Assembly (NCBI GenBank): GCA_027422505.1
Contig: JAPQWV010000302.1
Coordinates: 248,001 to 312,000, forward strand
DNA from: Craterostigma plantagineum
Lineage: Eukaryota; Streptophyta; Magnoliopsida; Lamiales; Linderniaceae
Length of the DNA: 64,000 bases
Direction: 5' to 3'
Shown here: in pieces, positions 35,219 to 45,789 of the stretch
Layout: each line of letters starts with the position of its first letter
Position numbering within the stretch: position 1 is the first letter of the stretch
Program-made: the position numbers and the translations under genes
Notes under the pieces: generated by a model
What the model saw: the letters and a program-made list of their open reading frames with translations, nothing else
Told to the model about the DNA's origin: nothing
Databases searched by the model: none

Positions 35219-36256
35219 ATTGAATCAATATTTGTAAGACTGTTCGGTATCTTCTTAAATGCGTTAGATTTTTAATGAGATGAATCAACGTTGCTTTCTT
35301 TCCTAATGCTATTATTGATGCAACTGATGTAATTTCACTCAAACATAGACCTAAAACGGTCATTATTTTTACAGCTTCTAAAATACCATATAAACCCTCA
35401 TATAATTGATGATGTGTCACATAGCAATTGTCTAAAGGGGGTGGCAATCCGTAAATAAAGCCTCATATAAGCCTAGATTGGAATTCTATATCTAACTTTT
35501 ATAAGTATATATATATGATGATGATGATTAACGTCATTTGCGGATTATTCTGTTAGCATACGTTTATTAGCTTGCGGAGGACCACTCTATTTTTTTTTGG
35601 AAGCCTTATTCTTGTAATAAATGAGGCGTTCAACATATGATCCGTAAGATTTATTGCTCTAAAAAAATTTTATTTGGTGTTTGCAATATTGGACTCTAAA
35701 AGGTTGGCATAAAATTTTGAGGACCAGAATGCACATATCCAAATTCACCCCTACGCTCGCATATAGTTAGGGTTAATTGATTGCTTCATGCAAAATATAT
35801 TATCACATCATTTTTAAATGAATAAGTTCGCGTGAATATTCATGAACTGAAACAATATAAATTAGAACTCCAAAACAACTCAATTGTCTCTCAAGGCCAA
35901 AATGGGAACACTGAAATCAACTGATCTGGCATCAAAAATAATTGTTCTGGCAATGGCAATATGGCCACCAGTACCACCCATGTCCAGTTTACAACCAAAT
36001 CAAAAGTCAAACTAAATCCAAACGATGGTACGCATTTGCATGTGATCGTCAAACAAATGTATGTAATAAAGGTGATCATCATCATTCGAAACTAATAACC
36101 CTCAAACTCCAAACGAACAACAACACAAATACTAACCGAGTTAATTGATATGATACAAATGCAATTTCAACGAAGGGTATGTGATATAACGTCAGATTTG
36201 GACTCTCTTGTAATAACATGCGAAACTATCGCCATCTATGTATCCTTATTCCTTCC

Positions 36257-36260
<4 letters not shown>
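35219..36260. other. No recognised gene
   Basis: AT-rich DNA. A minus-strand open stretch at 35447-35210 has no family match. Confidence 0.4.

Positions 36261-36298
<38 letters not shown>
36261..36298. repeat. (TA)n tract, left of the fold-back element
   Basis: Almost perfect TA dinucleotide run. A second one lies at 36626-36664, on the far side of the fold-back element. Confidence 0.95.
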
Positions 36299-36300
36299 CA

Positions 36301-36584
36301 TGTTGATGTGGCACCGATTCGTGCCATATCAACATCCCACATCGACGTCTAAGGTTATGTCGTATTAAGTAACACCTTTTAGGTATTATTAATTGACATT
36401 TCGGATGCTGATGTGACATATTGACGCGATATATTTCATTGACACGTAAAATGTTACGCGTCAATATGCCACATCAGCATCCGAAATGTTGATTAATGAC
36501 ACCTAATAGGTGTTACTTAATACGACATAACCTTAGACATTGATGTGGGATGTTGAAATGGCACGAATCGGTGCCACATCAACA
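36301..36584. mobile_element. Fold-back MITE with 128-bp arms
   Basis: 36301-36428 and 36457-36584 are inverted copies, each 128 bp with only a few mismatches, around a 28-bp centre. The ends are TGTTGATGTGGCACC and its complement. Both sides run into (TA)n tracts, suggesting insertion into a TA microsatellite, as in Micron/Stowaway-like elements. No clear target duplication besides TA can be seen. Confidence 0.85.
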
Positions 36585-36597
36585 GGTGCCCACATAA

Positions 36598-36620
36598 GGT
36601 GCTCACAGAAGGTGAGCACC
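36598..36620. other. Short perfect hairpin
   Basis: GGTGCTCAC and GTGAGCACC flank a 5-base loop, just outside the fold-back element and ~180 bp upstream of the glycine-rich protein gene. It may be part of the element's end. Confidence 0.6.
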
Positions 36621-36625
36621 ATAAA

Positions 36626-36664
36626 TATATATATATATATTATAATATATATATATATATATAT
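36626..36664. repeat. (TA)n tract, right of the fold-back element
   Basis: TA dinucleotide run, interrupted once by TATTATAA. Confidence 0.95.
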
Positions 36665-36796
36665 CAATTGGGTTCATGAGTTTCTAGCATCATCAACACA
36701 TCCTCTAAAAAACACAATCCCATCCCAGTAATAAAATCTTCCTTTATACTCTGTAATAATCACTAGTCACCAGTTGCTCCCTTTATGCATATTAAA

Positions 36797-37193
36797 ATGA
36801 ATAAGATCAAAACAACTACCCTATTTTCCCTCTTACTTATCGCGGTCGCGGCTCTGCTGATCATGCTCATTTCTTACGCTGCAGCCATCGATCAAGCGAA
36901 CGCCAAGGATGAGAAACAAAGTAATATTTCTTTCATTAATACACAATTCCGACCATATTGAACAAACATTTAATACTCATGTCATACAATCTTCGTGTAT
37001 CTATATGTAATATACAATATGGAATTATGCAGTTGAGGGAGACGACGAATATGATGGTGGCTATGGTGGTGGTTATGGTGGTGGTTGGGGTGGACGTGGT
37101 GGTGGAGGGTGGGGCGGCGGTCGTTGGGGTGGACAGAAATGCTATTATGGGTGTTGTGGATGGAATTATTACTGTGGTTGTAGGCTGTTATAA
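36797..37193 (+). CDS. Small secreted glycine-rich protein with Cys-rich tail
   Basis: Exons 36797-36920 and 37033-37193, joined across a 112-bp GT-AG intron (AAA|GTAATA donor, TATGCAG acceptor), encode 94 residues. The N terminus (MNKIKTTTLFSLLLIAVAAL) is a signal peptide or anchor with cleavage likely after SYAAA. The mature part has an acidic stretch (EGDDEYDGG), Gly-rich repeats GGYGGGYGGGWGG and a Cys-rich end KCYYGCCGWNYYCGCRLL. This is the architecture of plant class II glycine-rich proteins (GRP-3/CORA type), small cell-wall or apoplastic proteins often induced by stress; the role here is inferred. It was easily overlooked because of its intron. An AATAAA poly-A signal lies at 37422-37427. 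No stops or shifts are seen, so the gene looks intact. Confidence 0.85.
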
Positions 37194-37260
37194 CGCCCGA
37201 GAAGCCTTAGCATACTTGCAAACCCTAACAACTACGACTCATGGTGTTGTGTCACCCTTG

Positions 37261-37335
<75 letters not shown>

Positions 37336-37372
37336 GTCATCGTCGTCGTCGTCGTCGTCATCATCATTAGAA
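37261..37372. repeat. (ATC)n microsatellite in the 3' UTR of the glycine-rich protein gene
   Basis: More than 25 consecutive ATC/CAT trinucleotides, then an impure GTC tail, between the stop codon and the poly-A signal. Confidence 0.95.
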
Positions 37373-37473
37373 TAGTATAATCATTTATCTAGCTAGCTAT
37401 GAAGAACTTGTATGAGGCATGAATAAAATGTGTTCAAGGCGCACTTGTTTTTCTGTAATATAGAATAAAGGAT

Positions 37474-38097
37474 TGTTGAGAATCAAGTGATCCAAACTCA
37501 ATGAAGATGTCGAAGATTGAAGCTGAAGCAGAATGATCGAAGCTGGAAATGGACTTGTAGAAGATCAATCGAGCTGAAGAAAAATTGGTTAATTTGTTTG
37601 GTTCTGCAGTTTAAATATCAGCCGTTGGATGGAGACTGATAAGATCTAATGTCTCATTGTAAATTGCTATTTCACTTAAGGAAGTGCTACATGCTTTAGT
37701 GAGGAACGAAGGTACAAATTTCCAAGACTGTTGCAAAACCTGAACTAAGCTGTATTCTGTTATTTTTATTTTTTTCAGTTTATCAGTGCTCGAGTAGGAA
37801 GGTTCTAGGCTTCGTAGCTTCTATATAAGAGAGAATTAGGCTAACTTGGAAACAAAGTGTTGAGAGAGAAAGTTGAGAGCTTGTAATGTCTTTGAGAGTT
37901 CATCATTAAAAGTGTTTCGATTGGCCGTGGACGTAGACTCAAAAGTGAGTCGAACCACGTAAAAGAGTGTTCTCTGTTTTAATTTTCTTTGTTGTTTTCG
38001 ATTCGTTTGTGTTAAATATTCGTTCTTTTGATCTGTGAAGCATACACACTTGAATATTCATCAAGTTGGGTATCGTTTGGTGGCCAAATCTTTAACA
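37474..38097 (+). repeat. Copia-5 5' LTR
   Basis: Contains a TATA-like CTATATAAGAG at about 37821 and ends AATCTTTAACA. Confidence 0.88.
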
Positions 38098-38135
38098 ATT
38101 GGTGCGCCGAGACGTGGAGAGAGACGTGATCTTCG

Positions 38136-39270
38136 ATGGCTGCCACACGGTACGAAATGCAGATTTTCATGGGGCAGAACGATTTTGGCATGTGGAAGAT
38201 GAAAATGATGGCCCTGCTCGTTGAAAGAGGGCTCGAGGAAGCACTGAAAGAGGAGAAAGACATGTTGCCTGCTGGTATGGCCGAGACTAACAAGAAATCG
38301 ATGCGCACTAAGGCGTATAGTGCAATCATACTTTGTCTTTCCGATCAAGTTCTGTGTAAAGTTGCGAAGGAGACAACTCCAGACGGAATATGGAAGAAAC
38401 TCAATGAGCTTTACATGACGAAGACCTTGGATAAACGATTGTACCTCAAGCAAGAGTTGTATGCGTTCAAGATTCAAGAAGATAATGTGATGGAAGAGCA
38501 GCTTGATCAATTTGCGAAGCTGGTTTTGGACCTTGTGAATATAGGTGAGACCATGAAGGATGAAGACCTTGCCTTGTTGTTGCTTTCCGGCCTACCAAGG
38601 AGCTATGATCAGTTCAAAGAGGCGCTTTTGTATGGAAGACAAACGTTGAAGTTGGATGATGTAATTTCAGGCATTAGTTCGAAGCAGCTGAGCACAAGAA
38701 AGGGCCTCGAAAATGATCATGGTGCTGCCGAAATGTTACATGTGCGGGGAAATCAGAACTGCGAGTTCAAGAAAGGGATGAAATATGAGAAGGCGAAGCA
38801 AAAGGGTCCCATTAGATGCTATCATTGTCACGAGCTGGGACACATAAGGAGGGTCAGTCCTCCAACTCAAGAATTCGCAGCAATGGAATCAAGATCAAGA
38901 CGATGTTGTCTTTGAAGAAGGCTATGAGTTCGCCGAAGCTTTAACAGTCTCTATGCCTGATTCTTGCAAGGAACGGATACTAGATTCAGGTTCTACGATC
39001 CACATAACCTGCAATAGATCTTGGCTAAAGTATTTCAGAGAGTATGATGGCCATGTTCGATTGGGAAACAGCAAGTCTTGAAAGGTTTTTGGCTCGGGTA
39101 CAATTCGTTTGAAGCTTCATTCGGGTCATGAGAGGGTTCTTAGGAACAAATATGTCCCAGAGACGAAGCGGAATCTGATCTCGCTTGGCGCATTGGATAA
39201 TCTTGGTTATACGACCAAGATTGGAGCTGGAAATATCAAGGTGTTCATGAGGTCGAAACTGATTCTTTGA
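38136..39270 (+). pseudogene. Copia-5 gag and protease remnant
   Basis: 38136-38915 encodes a 259-residue copia gag of the UBN2 type (WKMKMMALL, LWKKLNELY-like DGIWKKLNELYMTKTL, LLLSGLPRSYDQF) and the first half of a zinc knuckle (CYHCHELGHIRR), after which the frame is lost. From ~38890 another frame gives VFEEGYEFAEALTVS and the protease motif RILDSGSTIHITC (~38975), then RNLISLGALDNLGY, and ends at stops near 39081 and 39270. Sequence after 39270 up to the 3' LTR has no pol domain. Confidence 0.85.
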
Positions 39271-39651
39271 GGGTTTAAAAGGCGGGGAATCTTTGTCTTG
39301 AATGGCTGTAAAACTGAAGAAAGTAGGGCTGGAAGAAGCCAGTTCAAATGAAGCGAAGGAGAATATAACTGAAGTAAGTTCAGGTGAGGTAAATCCAATA
39401 TTGAGTTTAGGCAATGAAATTCGAAATTGTCTAAAGTCGATTGGGTTGTCTTTTGCTCTGTCATTGATGGTGTTATTGCCAATAGAAATGTGAAGTTTTA
39501 TTGAAGCAAGGTGGAGATTACAGCTGAAGCAAATAGATGAAGTGTTGCTGCTAAGGTTGGCTATGACTAATCTGAAATTCTGTTATAAGAGTTGAAATGC
39601 TTTGAGTTGTTTGGGATGAAACTTGATTGAGTTGTGTCTCAAGGTGGAGAT

Positions 39652-40267
39652 TGTTGAGAATTAAGTGATCCAAACTCAATGAAGATGTTGAAGATTGAAG
39701 CTGAAGCAGAATGATCCAAGCTGGAAATGGACTTGAAGAAGATCAATCAAGCTGAAGAAAAATGGTTAATTTATTTGGTTCTGCAATTTAAATATCAGCC
39801 GTTGGACGGAGTCTGATAAGATCTAAAGGCTCATAGTAAATTGCTATTTCACTTAAGGAAGTGCTACACGCTTTAGTGAGGAACGAAGGTACAAAATTTC
39901 CAAGACTGTTGCAAAACCTGAAGCTAAGCTGTATTCTGTTTTTTTTTTTCAGTTTATCAGTGCTCGAGTAGGAAGGTTCTAGGCTTCGTAGCTATATAAG
40001 ACAGAATTAGGCTAACTTGTAAACAGAGTGTTGAGAGAGAACTTTGAGAGCTTGTAATCTCATTGAGAGTTCATCAATAAAAGTGTTTCTATTGGCCGTG
40101 GACGTAGACTCCAAAGTGAGACGAACCACGTAAAAAAGTGTTCTCTGTTTTCATTTTCTTTGCTGTTTTTCGATTCGTTTGCGTTCAAGGTTCGTTCTTT
40201 CGATCTGTGAAGCATACACACTTGAATCTTCATCAAGTTGGGTATCTTTGGTGGCCGAATCTTAACA
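39652..40267 (+). repeat. Copia-5 3' LTR
   Basis: Matches 37474-38097 with scattered substitutions and a few small deletions. Confidence 0.88.
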
Positions 40268-40799
40268 AACATGATATGGTAAACCATAGCAAGAAATAGC
40301 CTTGTATGTGAGGACTTTTGTGTGTGTGTGCTTAGTATGTTGATTGGCGTCAATGAACGGAGTTTTGGAGTTCTTTTAATCTTTTAAATATTTCGATTAC
40401 ATAAGACTGGCTAATTTTATGAAAAATTACATGCATTAAATTTTACAAAACGTCTTTCCCTGTTGCTTTGTTCTAATACATAGATATTCCGCAACCAATC
40501 AGATTCCAAAACCCAGACTGTTTAAATTTTCGATAGTACACATCTGCTCGTAGGCAATATACTGGTTTATTATATTTGACGAATCTCATGAATTTTCGAT
40601 TACACCTGGAGTGGATTTTCTTGTATTCGAATATCGAATTATCATAAAAATAGTACAAATTAAATTTGATATGATTTAATAGGATTTAGTGGATTTTGTC
40701 TCTACTTAATCCTTTGATTCTTCACTTGAATGACTTTGAAGGACTTTGAAAAATTCTTGATCTTGATCTTTCTTGATTTGGGTCTTCTTTAAGCTCCTT
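40268..40799. other. No recognised gene
   Basis: AT-rich DNA between Copia-5 and the ~75-bp repeats; contains a short TG-repeat at about 40320. Confidence 0.4.
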
Positions 40800-41049
40800 C
40801 GTGGGCCTTTGGGCTTGATCACAAAGGTAACGCTTGGGATTGATGAAGAGGCTTTCTCGAAACGTTTCTCGCTTAGTCGTGGGCCTTTGAGCTTGATCAC
40901 GAATTGTACAACTGGACTTGGTGAGCACTTTTAAATATGAGCGTTTCTTCGTGGGCTGTTGGGCTTAATCACGAAGCTAAAACTTGGATTTAATATTTGT
41001 TGAAGAGCTTTCTCGAAACGTTTATTCGTGGGCTTTTGGGCTTGATCAC
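40800..41049. repeat. Four-copy ~75-bp tandem repeat
   Basis: The motif CGTGGGC-TTTGGGCTTGATCAC occurs at 40800, 40878, 40950 and 41027, spaced 78, 72 and 77 bp, and is followed in most units by TTCTCGAAACGTTT. Confidence 0.75.
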
Positions 41050-41480
41050 GAACGTCTTCAGTTTCCGTCTTCGAGTCTTGATTTTGATCTTCAACTCTTG
41101 AGCTTGATCTTGCGCTTCGAGTCATGGAGCGTGTTCTTGATCTTCGGATATGGATCTTCGAATCTTCAATCGTCGAGCTTCTTTGATCTTCATCTACGAA
41201 TCTTCGATCTTCGAGTTTTCGAATCTCCAAGGCTTGATCTTCGTCTTCGAATCTTCGATCTTCGAGTCTTTCAAATCTTTGAGTCTTGATCTTCGTCTTA
41301 GAATCTTCGAGCTTCTTCGAATATTCGATCTTCGAGTTTTTGAATCTTCAAGGCTTGATCTTCATCTTCGCATCTTCGACCTTCATTTTTGAATCTTCGA
41401 TCTTCGAGTCTCGATCTTCATCTTCGAATCTTCGATCTTCGAGCGTCTTCGTCTCTAGCTCCGTCTTCAAGATTTTACTC
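41050..41480. repeat. TTCGA-rich minisatellite
   Basis: Degenerate units GATCTTCGAATCTTC, CTTCGAGTCTTGATCTTC and similar (about 15 bp) continue directly from the ~75-bp repeats. Open frames here encode only low-complexity Leu/Phe/Glu/Ser repeats and are not genes. Confidence 0.8.
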
Positions 41481-41519
41481 AAACACGAGAACTTCGTAGA
41501 GAGAATCGGATGCTTTTAA

Positions 41520-42554
41520 AGTCTTATTCGCCTGTTCGTATTTTCAATTTCTCTGGCTTGTGATTTCTGAATTTTGAAGCACGTACTTAATGGCGTAGAG
41601 AATTCTCAATAATGAAAAATATAATCTTTTTTGGATGATTTCGTCCGCATATATGGTTTGATTTTGATTTGATTTATTTAACAAATCTCTACACATATTA
41701 CAATATGTAGAATTTTGTACGAGTATATATTATCATTTATGATAATAATTGTTAGTTAAATTAACAATTTATTAACTTGAGATTAATCTATAAATCTCAA
41801 TAAATAGCAATTTAATTATACACTTTCCTTATTTTTTGGAATTAATTTATTAAATCCCAATAATATAAAGTGTCTACAACACCTTTCTGCAAATTAGCTT
41901 TTTATATGTCATTAATCCACTAATGAATATTTCTTCTGTTTCGAATGAGGAAAAATTGCATGAACATTTTACTATATAGGACTAAAAATAGTAGTTTGAA
42001 AAGATTCCTTCAAAATAAAATCCATCACATAGTTGCTACTAACTATTAAGTTACTTCGTGACCAAGTAGTGAAGAAGCACCAAATGTTTGAAAATTTGAT
42101 GCCTTGCGTTATATAGCATCGTCATAGATGACACACTAGCTAAACTTGGAAAATTATTGGCACATAGCCAAGTTATGTTATGACCAAATCTCAGTTTTGT
42201 CAAGAAAGAGCTGCTACTTGGAATTATTAAATCCCAAAAGTTAATATGCATGTTATAACAGACATGCATGAGATGATCGATGCAAAACCCTCAAACTCAA
42301 CCAACCGACATATTGAATTTTTGATTAAAAAAAGAAGACTATATTCCTCCATTGATAATGTCATACATATTTGGATTCGCGCTTTCAAAATTCATGTATA
42401 AATAGACCGTAGACTATACTAATCAACTGAGTAGAAACTCCAGTTCGAAAATGGAGGTCAAAGCCACAAACCTTTTGCAGTCCTTACTGTTATTTCAGTT
42501 CTATTTCTTATATCAGCTGTAAGAAGATTGAGCCTTAACTGCAGAGTTTTCTTC
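41520..42554. other. Downstream region of the PPR gene, no gene recognised
   Basis: AT-rich, no family match on either strand. Confidence 0.4.
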
Positions 42555-44655
42555 TCAGCACTTTGCTGCATAAATACTAATAAGTCGCGATACTACCTCT
42601 TTCCTTTTCCTGCAAGGCTGCAACCCATATTCAGCCATTTGCCTCATAAGATCCATCTTTTTGCTCAACATCTTATGATCATCGTATACTTTTAGCAAAG
42701 AAGCGTAATGCTTCAACAAAGGTTTCTTCACAATCTTCATCATTCCTTCAAAAACCCCTTCTGCTTCATCTACTCTGCCCAGAATTCCCCAAGCTTCAAT
42801 GGCAGATCTGCGCTCGTCAAATGATGCGTTCGACTCGCAAAATTTCCAGATTCTCTCGATGTCTTTCTCACTTCCAATCGAAGCGTAAATAGGAAGAAGC
42901 GATTTGCAGAAACGCCTTCTTTTTCCTAAATCATCGCCTTCGACCTCTCTCAGCACTTCCATGGCTTTGTCTCTTAGCCCAGCAGCTGCATAGTGACGTG
43001 CCAGCAGTACCGTAAAATCAAGGTTAGGCTCAATGAGTTCAGACTTCATCGTCTGGACAATTTGTTCCATCCCATTAATCTCCTTGTTCAGCCCTTTCAC
43101 ATCGACTAAGATGTGGTAAGTCAAAAGGGATGGGTTTACGTTTTCTTCCTCCATTAGCGAGAGTATATTGGGGATTCTTTCAATGTCGACTTTCTGGTAA
43201 AGAAGAAGCATTTGGTTGAAAGTAGAGCATGTCCTAAGCAAGCCCAAGTCCTTCATTCGATCGAAAACCTCCTCTGATTTCTTCGTATCAGTTACTGAAA
43301 CGCAGTTTGCTAACAGCGTACGATAGACTAATTCGCCTCGAAAAGACTCGGGGATACTCTTGAGATATTCTTCTGCCTCTGTAATTCCACGTGCCCTGGC
43401 AATTAAATCGATGCGAGCTGCGTAGTGGCTCTCGGTGAATTCCAATCTCTTCGTTGCTTCTAACCATTCTAATAGCTGCAAAAACATGAAATTGAAATCT
43501 CACACTCTAAGAGACTGTTTTCTTGTATGCAAATCTATCTCCATTTCCAAAAACTGTGCAGTGTAAGAAGAAGACACAGCATAAAGATTCAAAAAAGACA
43601 TTGGGCCCATAAAATGATATTCAAAACTCAACCTTCAATGCCCTGACAAACAACTTTCGCTTACGAAGATAAATCATGGCTAACGAGGCTTCTATTTGTG
43701 ACACCTCATTTCCTTCCCTAACCCATCGATCCATAATCTTGGGCACGGATCGAGTAGGAGCATTGCATACGGCCTTGGAAATGGATGAAACGCCTGCTGA
43801 AGGTTTAGGAGATTTGTCTTCAGATTCCAAGCTGTCGTCCAACTCGGATTCAGAGGTTGTTTCATCTTTATTCTGAATCACATCTCCGAGCACTGAAAAA
43901 GGATCTTCTGCGTCAGCACCAGCTTGAGAGGAGAAAGTGTTGACTGTCGTCTTATGAAACTTTGAAGAACTAATGAATGTAATGTAGAACCTAGTCGAGA
44001 GCGCAAACTCAGGAAGCAATTGAATAGTAGTTATGTTGTGATTTTCAGAGAAAGATCTTCCTATAACTGAGCTCACAAAGATGATTTTAGTGGCAGGGGA
44101 ACTTAATCCTCGGTTCCTGAAAGAGGAAGGATAGAAAGCAAACACTTATGACAAGAGAGGGGATCATAAGAAACAAACGAAATTGAGAAAGAGCAACAAT
44201 TACGCCAGACTGAGGCATACACAGAGCAAGAACATGAACAAACGAGAGAAGTGACATATAATTAATGATGCCTAGGAAATTTCAGAAACAGTGTGGGTAT
44301 AAGCAACTCACCATATGCAGACAAAACCTACTTTAAACATTCGATTCCACGGGAAAATGAATACTAAAACTACAATGCAACACAACTAATTGTAAGAAAC
44401 ATCCTAGTATCCTCTACTAATCGCAGCAAAACCCTCCAACAAAACAAATCGACCCACAGAAACTTAAGCAGCCAAATTCGAAGGGACCAACAAACCCACA
44501 CAAATCTACGAAAATATAACAATTTTCAGGAGGCACGTTTTATCGGGAACTGGGGAGGGAAAGGAAAGCCAAATCGCTGCTTTCGCACAAATAATAAGAG
44601 AGAACCGTGCGAATACTTACTTGAACGCAATCGAAGCTCTTCGAAGCGCCCACAT
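42555..44655 (-). CDS. PPR protein, mitochondrial type (At1g80270/At1g15480 family)
   Basis: Three exons on the minus strand, 44655-44621, 44116-43633 and 43475-42555, keep one frame of 479 residues with GT-AG introns. The 35-nt first exon encodes MWALRRASIAF, the typical start of this family, and supports 44655 over the internal ATG at 44145. The N-terminal ~170 residues act as a targeting and linker region with a Ser/Glu/Asp-rich patch. Then follow WVREGNEVSQIEASLAMIYL, WLEATKRLEF, YAARIDLIARARG and P-class PPR helices (VYRTLLANC, TFNQMLLLY, TYHILVDVKG). P-class PPRs bind organelle RNA. Relatives are near 590 residues; here the C-terminal ~110 residues are replaced by a short tail (CRKRKEVVSRLISIYAAKC), pointing to a truncation. 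A MULE MITE lies about 60 bp upstream of the start codon. Confidence 0.85.
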
Positions 44656-44717
44656 AACCGATCGCAGCTACAGAATGCTTTTCCGAACGGTGGCACGGCG
44701 TTTAGCAATTAACAAAA

Positions 44718-45036
44718 GGGTAAATTATCATTCAGGCCCCAAAAGTGATTAAAAATAGTTTTCAGGACCTTTAAGAAAAAAATTTAGTTTAAAGGACCAA
44801 CTTTTCGTAAAATTTAAAGATAAGGACCAACTGTTATAAAGTGTGTATGAATTGTTATCGGATGATCGTTTTCTGTTATTTTCATAACAATGAACTGTTA
44901 TCGTGGGAACAATGAATTGTTACTGCAGACCAATAAATTGTTACTGAATAATCGGGTCCTTAAAACTAATTTTTTTTCTGACAGGGCCTGAACAAAAATT
45001 TCAGACCCTGACAGGGGACTGAACGAAAATTTCCCC
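44718..45036. mobile_element. 319-bp MULE-type MITE upstream of the PPR gene
   Basis: Ends GGGTAAATTATC and AAAATTTCCCC, flanked by perfect 9-bp duplications TTAACAAAA (44709-44717 and 45037-45045). Shares internal and terminal segments with the MITE at 10378-10745. The interior repeats GAATTGTTAC/GAACTGTTAT motifs. Confidence 0.88.
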
Positions 45037-45045
45037 TTAACAAAA

Positions 45046-45484
45046 TGGAGTGGGAAACACTGACATAGATAGGGAGTCGAGTCAATTCCGCCGATGGGAT
45101 TGAGACCGTAAAACCCTGATAGCACCGTGAAGGTTTTAGAGTTCAATTTTAACATTTTTTCGTACGATAGTTAAATCCATTGTTCTCTATGTATATTAAA
45201 TTCGGCCTGAAGCAAATTTGAATCAACTATCACGTGTAGTCATGTTAATCTGATTATGATTACGATTACGGTTCACGTTTATTAAACTCCAGTAAAATCT
45301 CGTACCATTAATTTAACCATGGTAATCAGTGTTATAGTTAGAGTTTGAAACTGCCATTTAACGGTTTAATTTTTTTGTTGAATTTTCCCTGATTAAATAA
45401 TTGGAATAAATTGACGAATTTTGAGTTTTAATATAAAAATGTAAAAAAAAAAAAACATTCCATTCCAACTTCCAAATATATATA
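45046..45484. other. No recognised gene
   Basis: AT-rich spacer up to the Helitron 3' end. Confidence 0.4.
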
Positions 45485-45789
45485 CTAGTTTTTTGTCTGT
45501 GCATATCACGGGTAATTATTATCTATAATTATTTTAAGTCGATTATACAACTTAATTATACTTTAAAAAATAGTATTATGATTACAAATCTATAATCATA
45601 TTAACAATAATTGATGTTCTGAGACATAAGGAATGTACTTTGTTTGCATACCAATCATAATATAAGTTTTAAAACATCAAAACTAAAATATAAACTAAGT
45701 AAACTACATAAAAAACTAATATAAAAATAGGTACATTATAAAATGATGTGATAAATAATAGTCATTTTTTCAAGTACAAATAATTATAC

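Larger units (their letters stand above)
37474..40267 (+). mobile_element. Copia-5: internally deleted copia element
   Basis: LTRs at 37474-38097 (624 bp) and 39652-40267 (616 bp), both TGTTGAGAAT...TTAACA, enclose only about 1.55 kb. A polypurine AAGGTGGAGAT precedes the 3' LTR and a primer-binding-like TTGGTGCGCCGAG follows the 5' LTR. The flanks AGGAT and AACAT share three of five bases, so a target duplication is not clear. Integrase, RT and RNase H are missing. It sits about 45 bp downstream of the poly-A signal of the glycine-rich protein gene, in the same orientation. Confidence 0.9.

Noticed and set aside
35205..35447. 80-codon minus-strand open frame
   Set aside because: Looks protein-like but matches no family I recognise and has no supporting start or splice context.
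37210..37380. Ile/Val-rich open frame running through the end of the glycine-rich gene
   Set aside because: It is an ATC repeat read out of frame; the spliced glycine-rich frame is the real gene.
41050..41519. Leu/Phe/Glu/Ser-repeat open frames
   Set aside because: Products of the TTCGA minisatellite.
44116..44145. ATG at 44145 as start of the PPR gene
   Set aside because: This part is intronic: CTTTCAG at 44117 is the acceptor, and exon 1 with MWALRR lies at 44655-44621.
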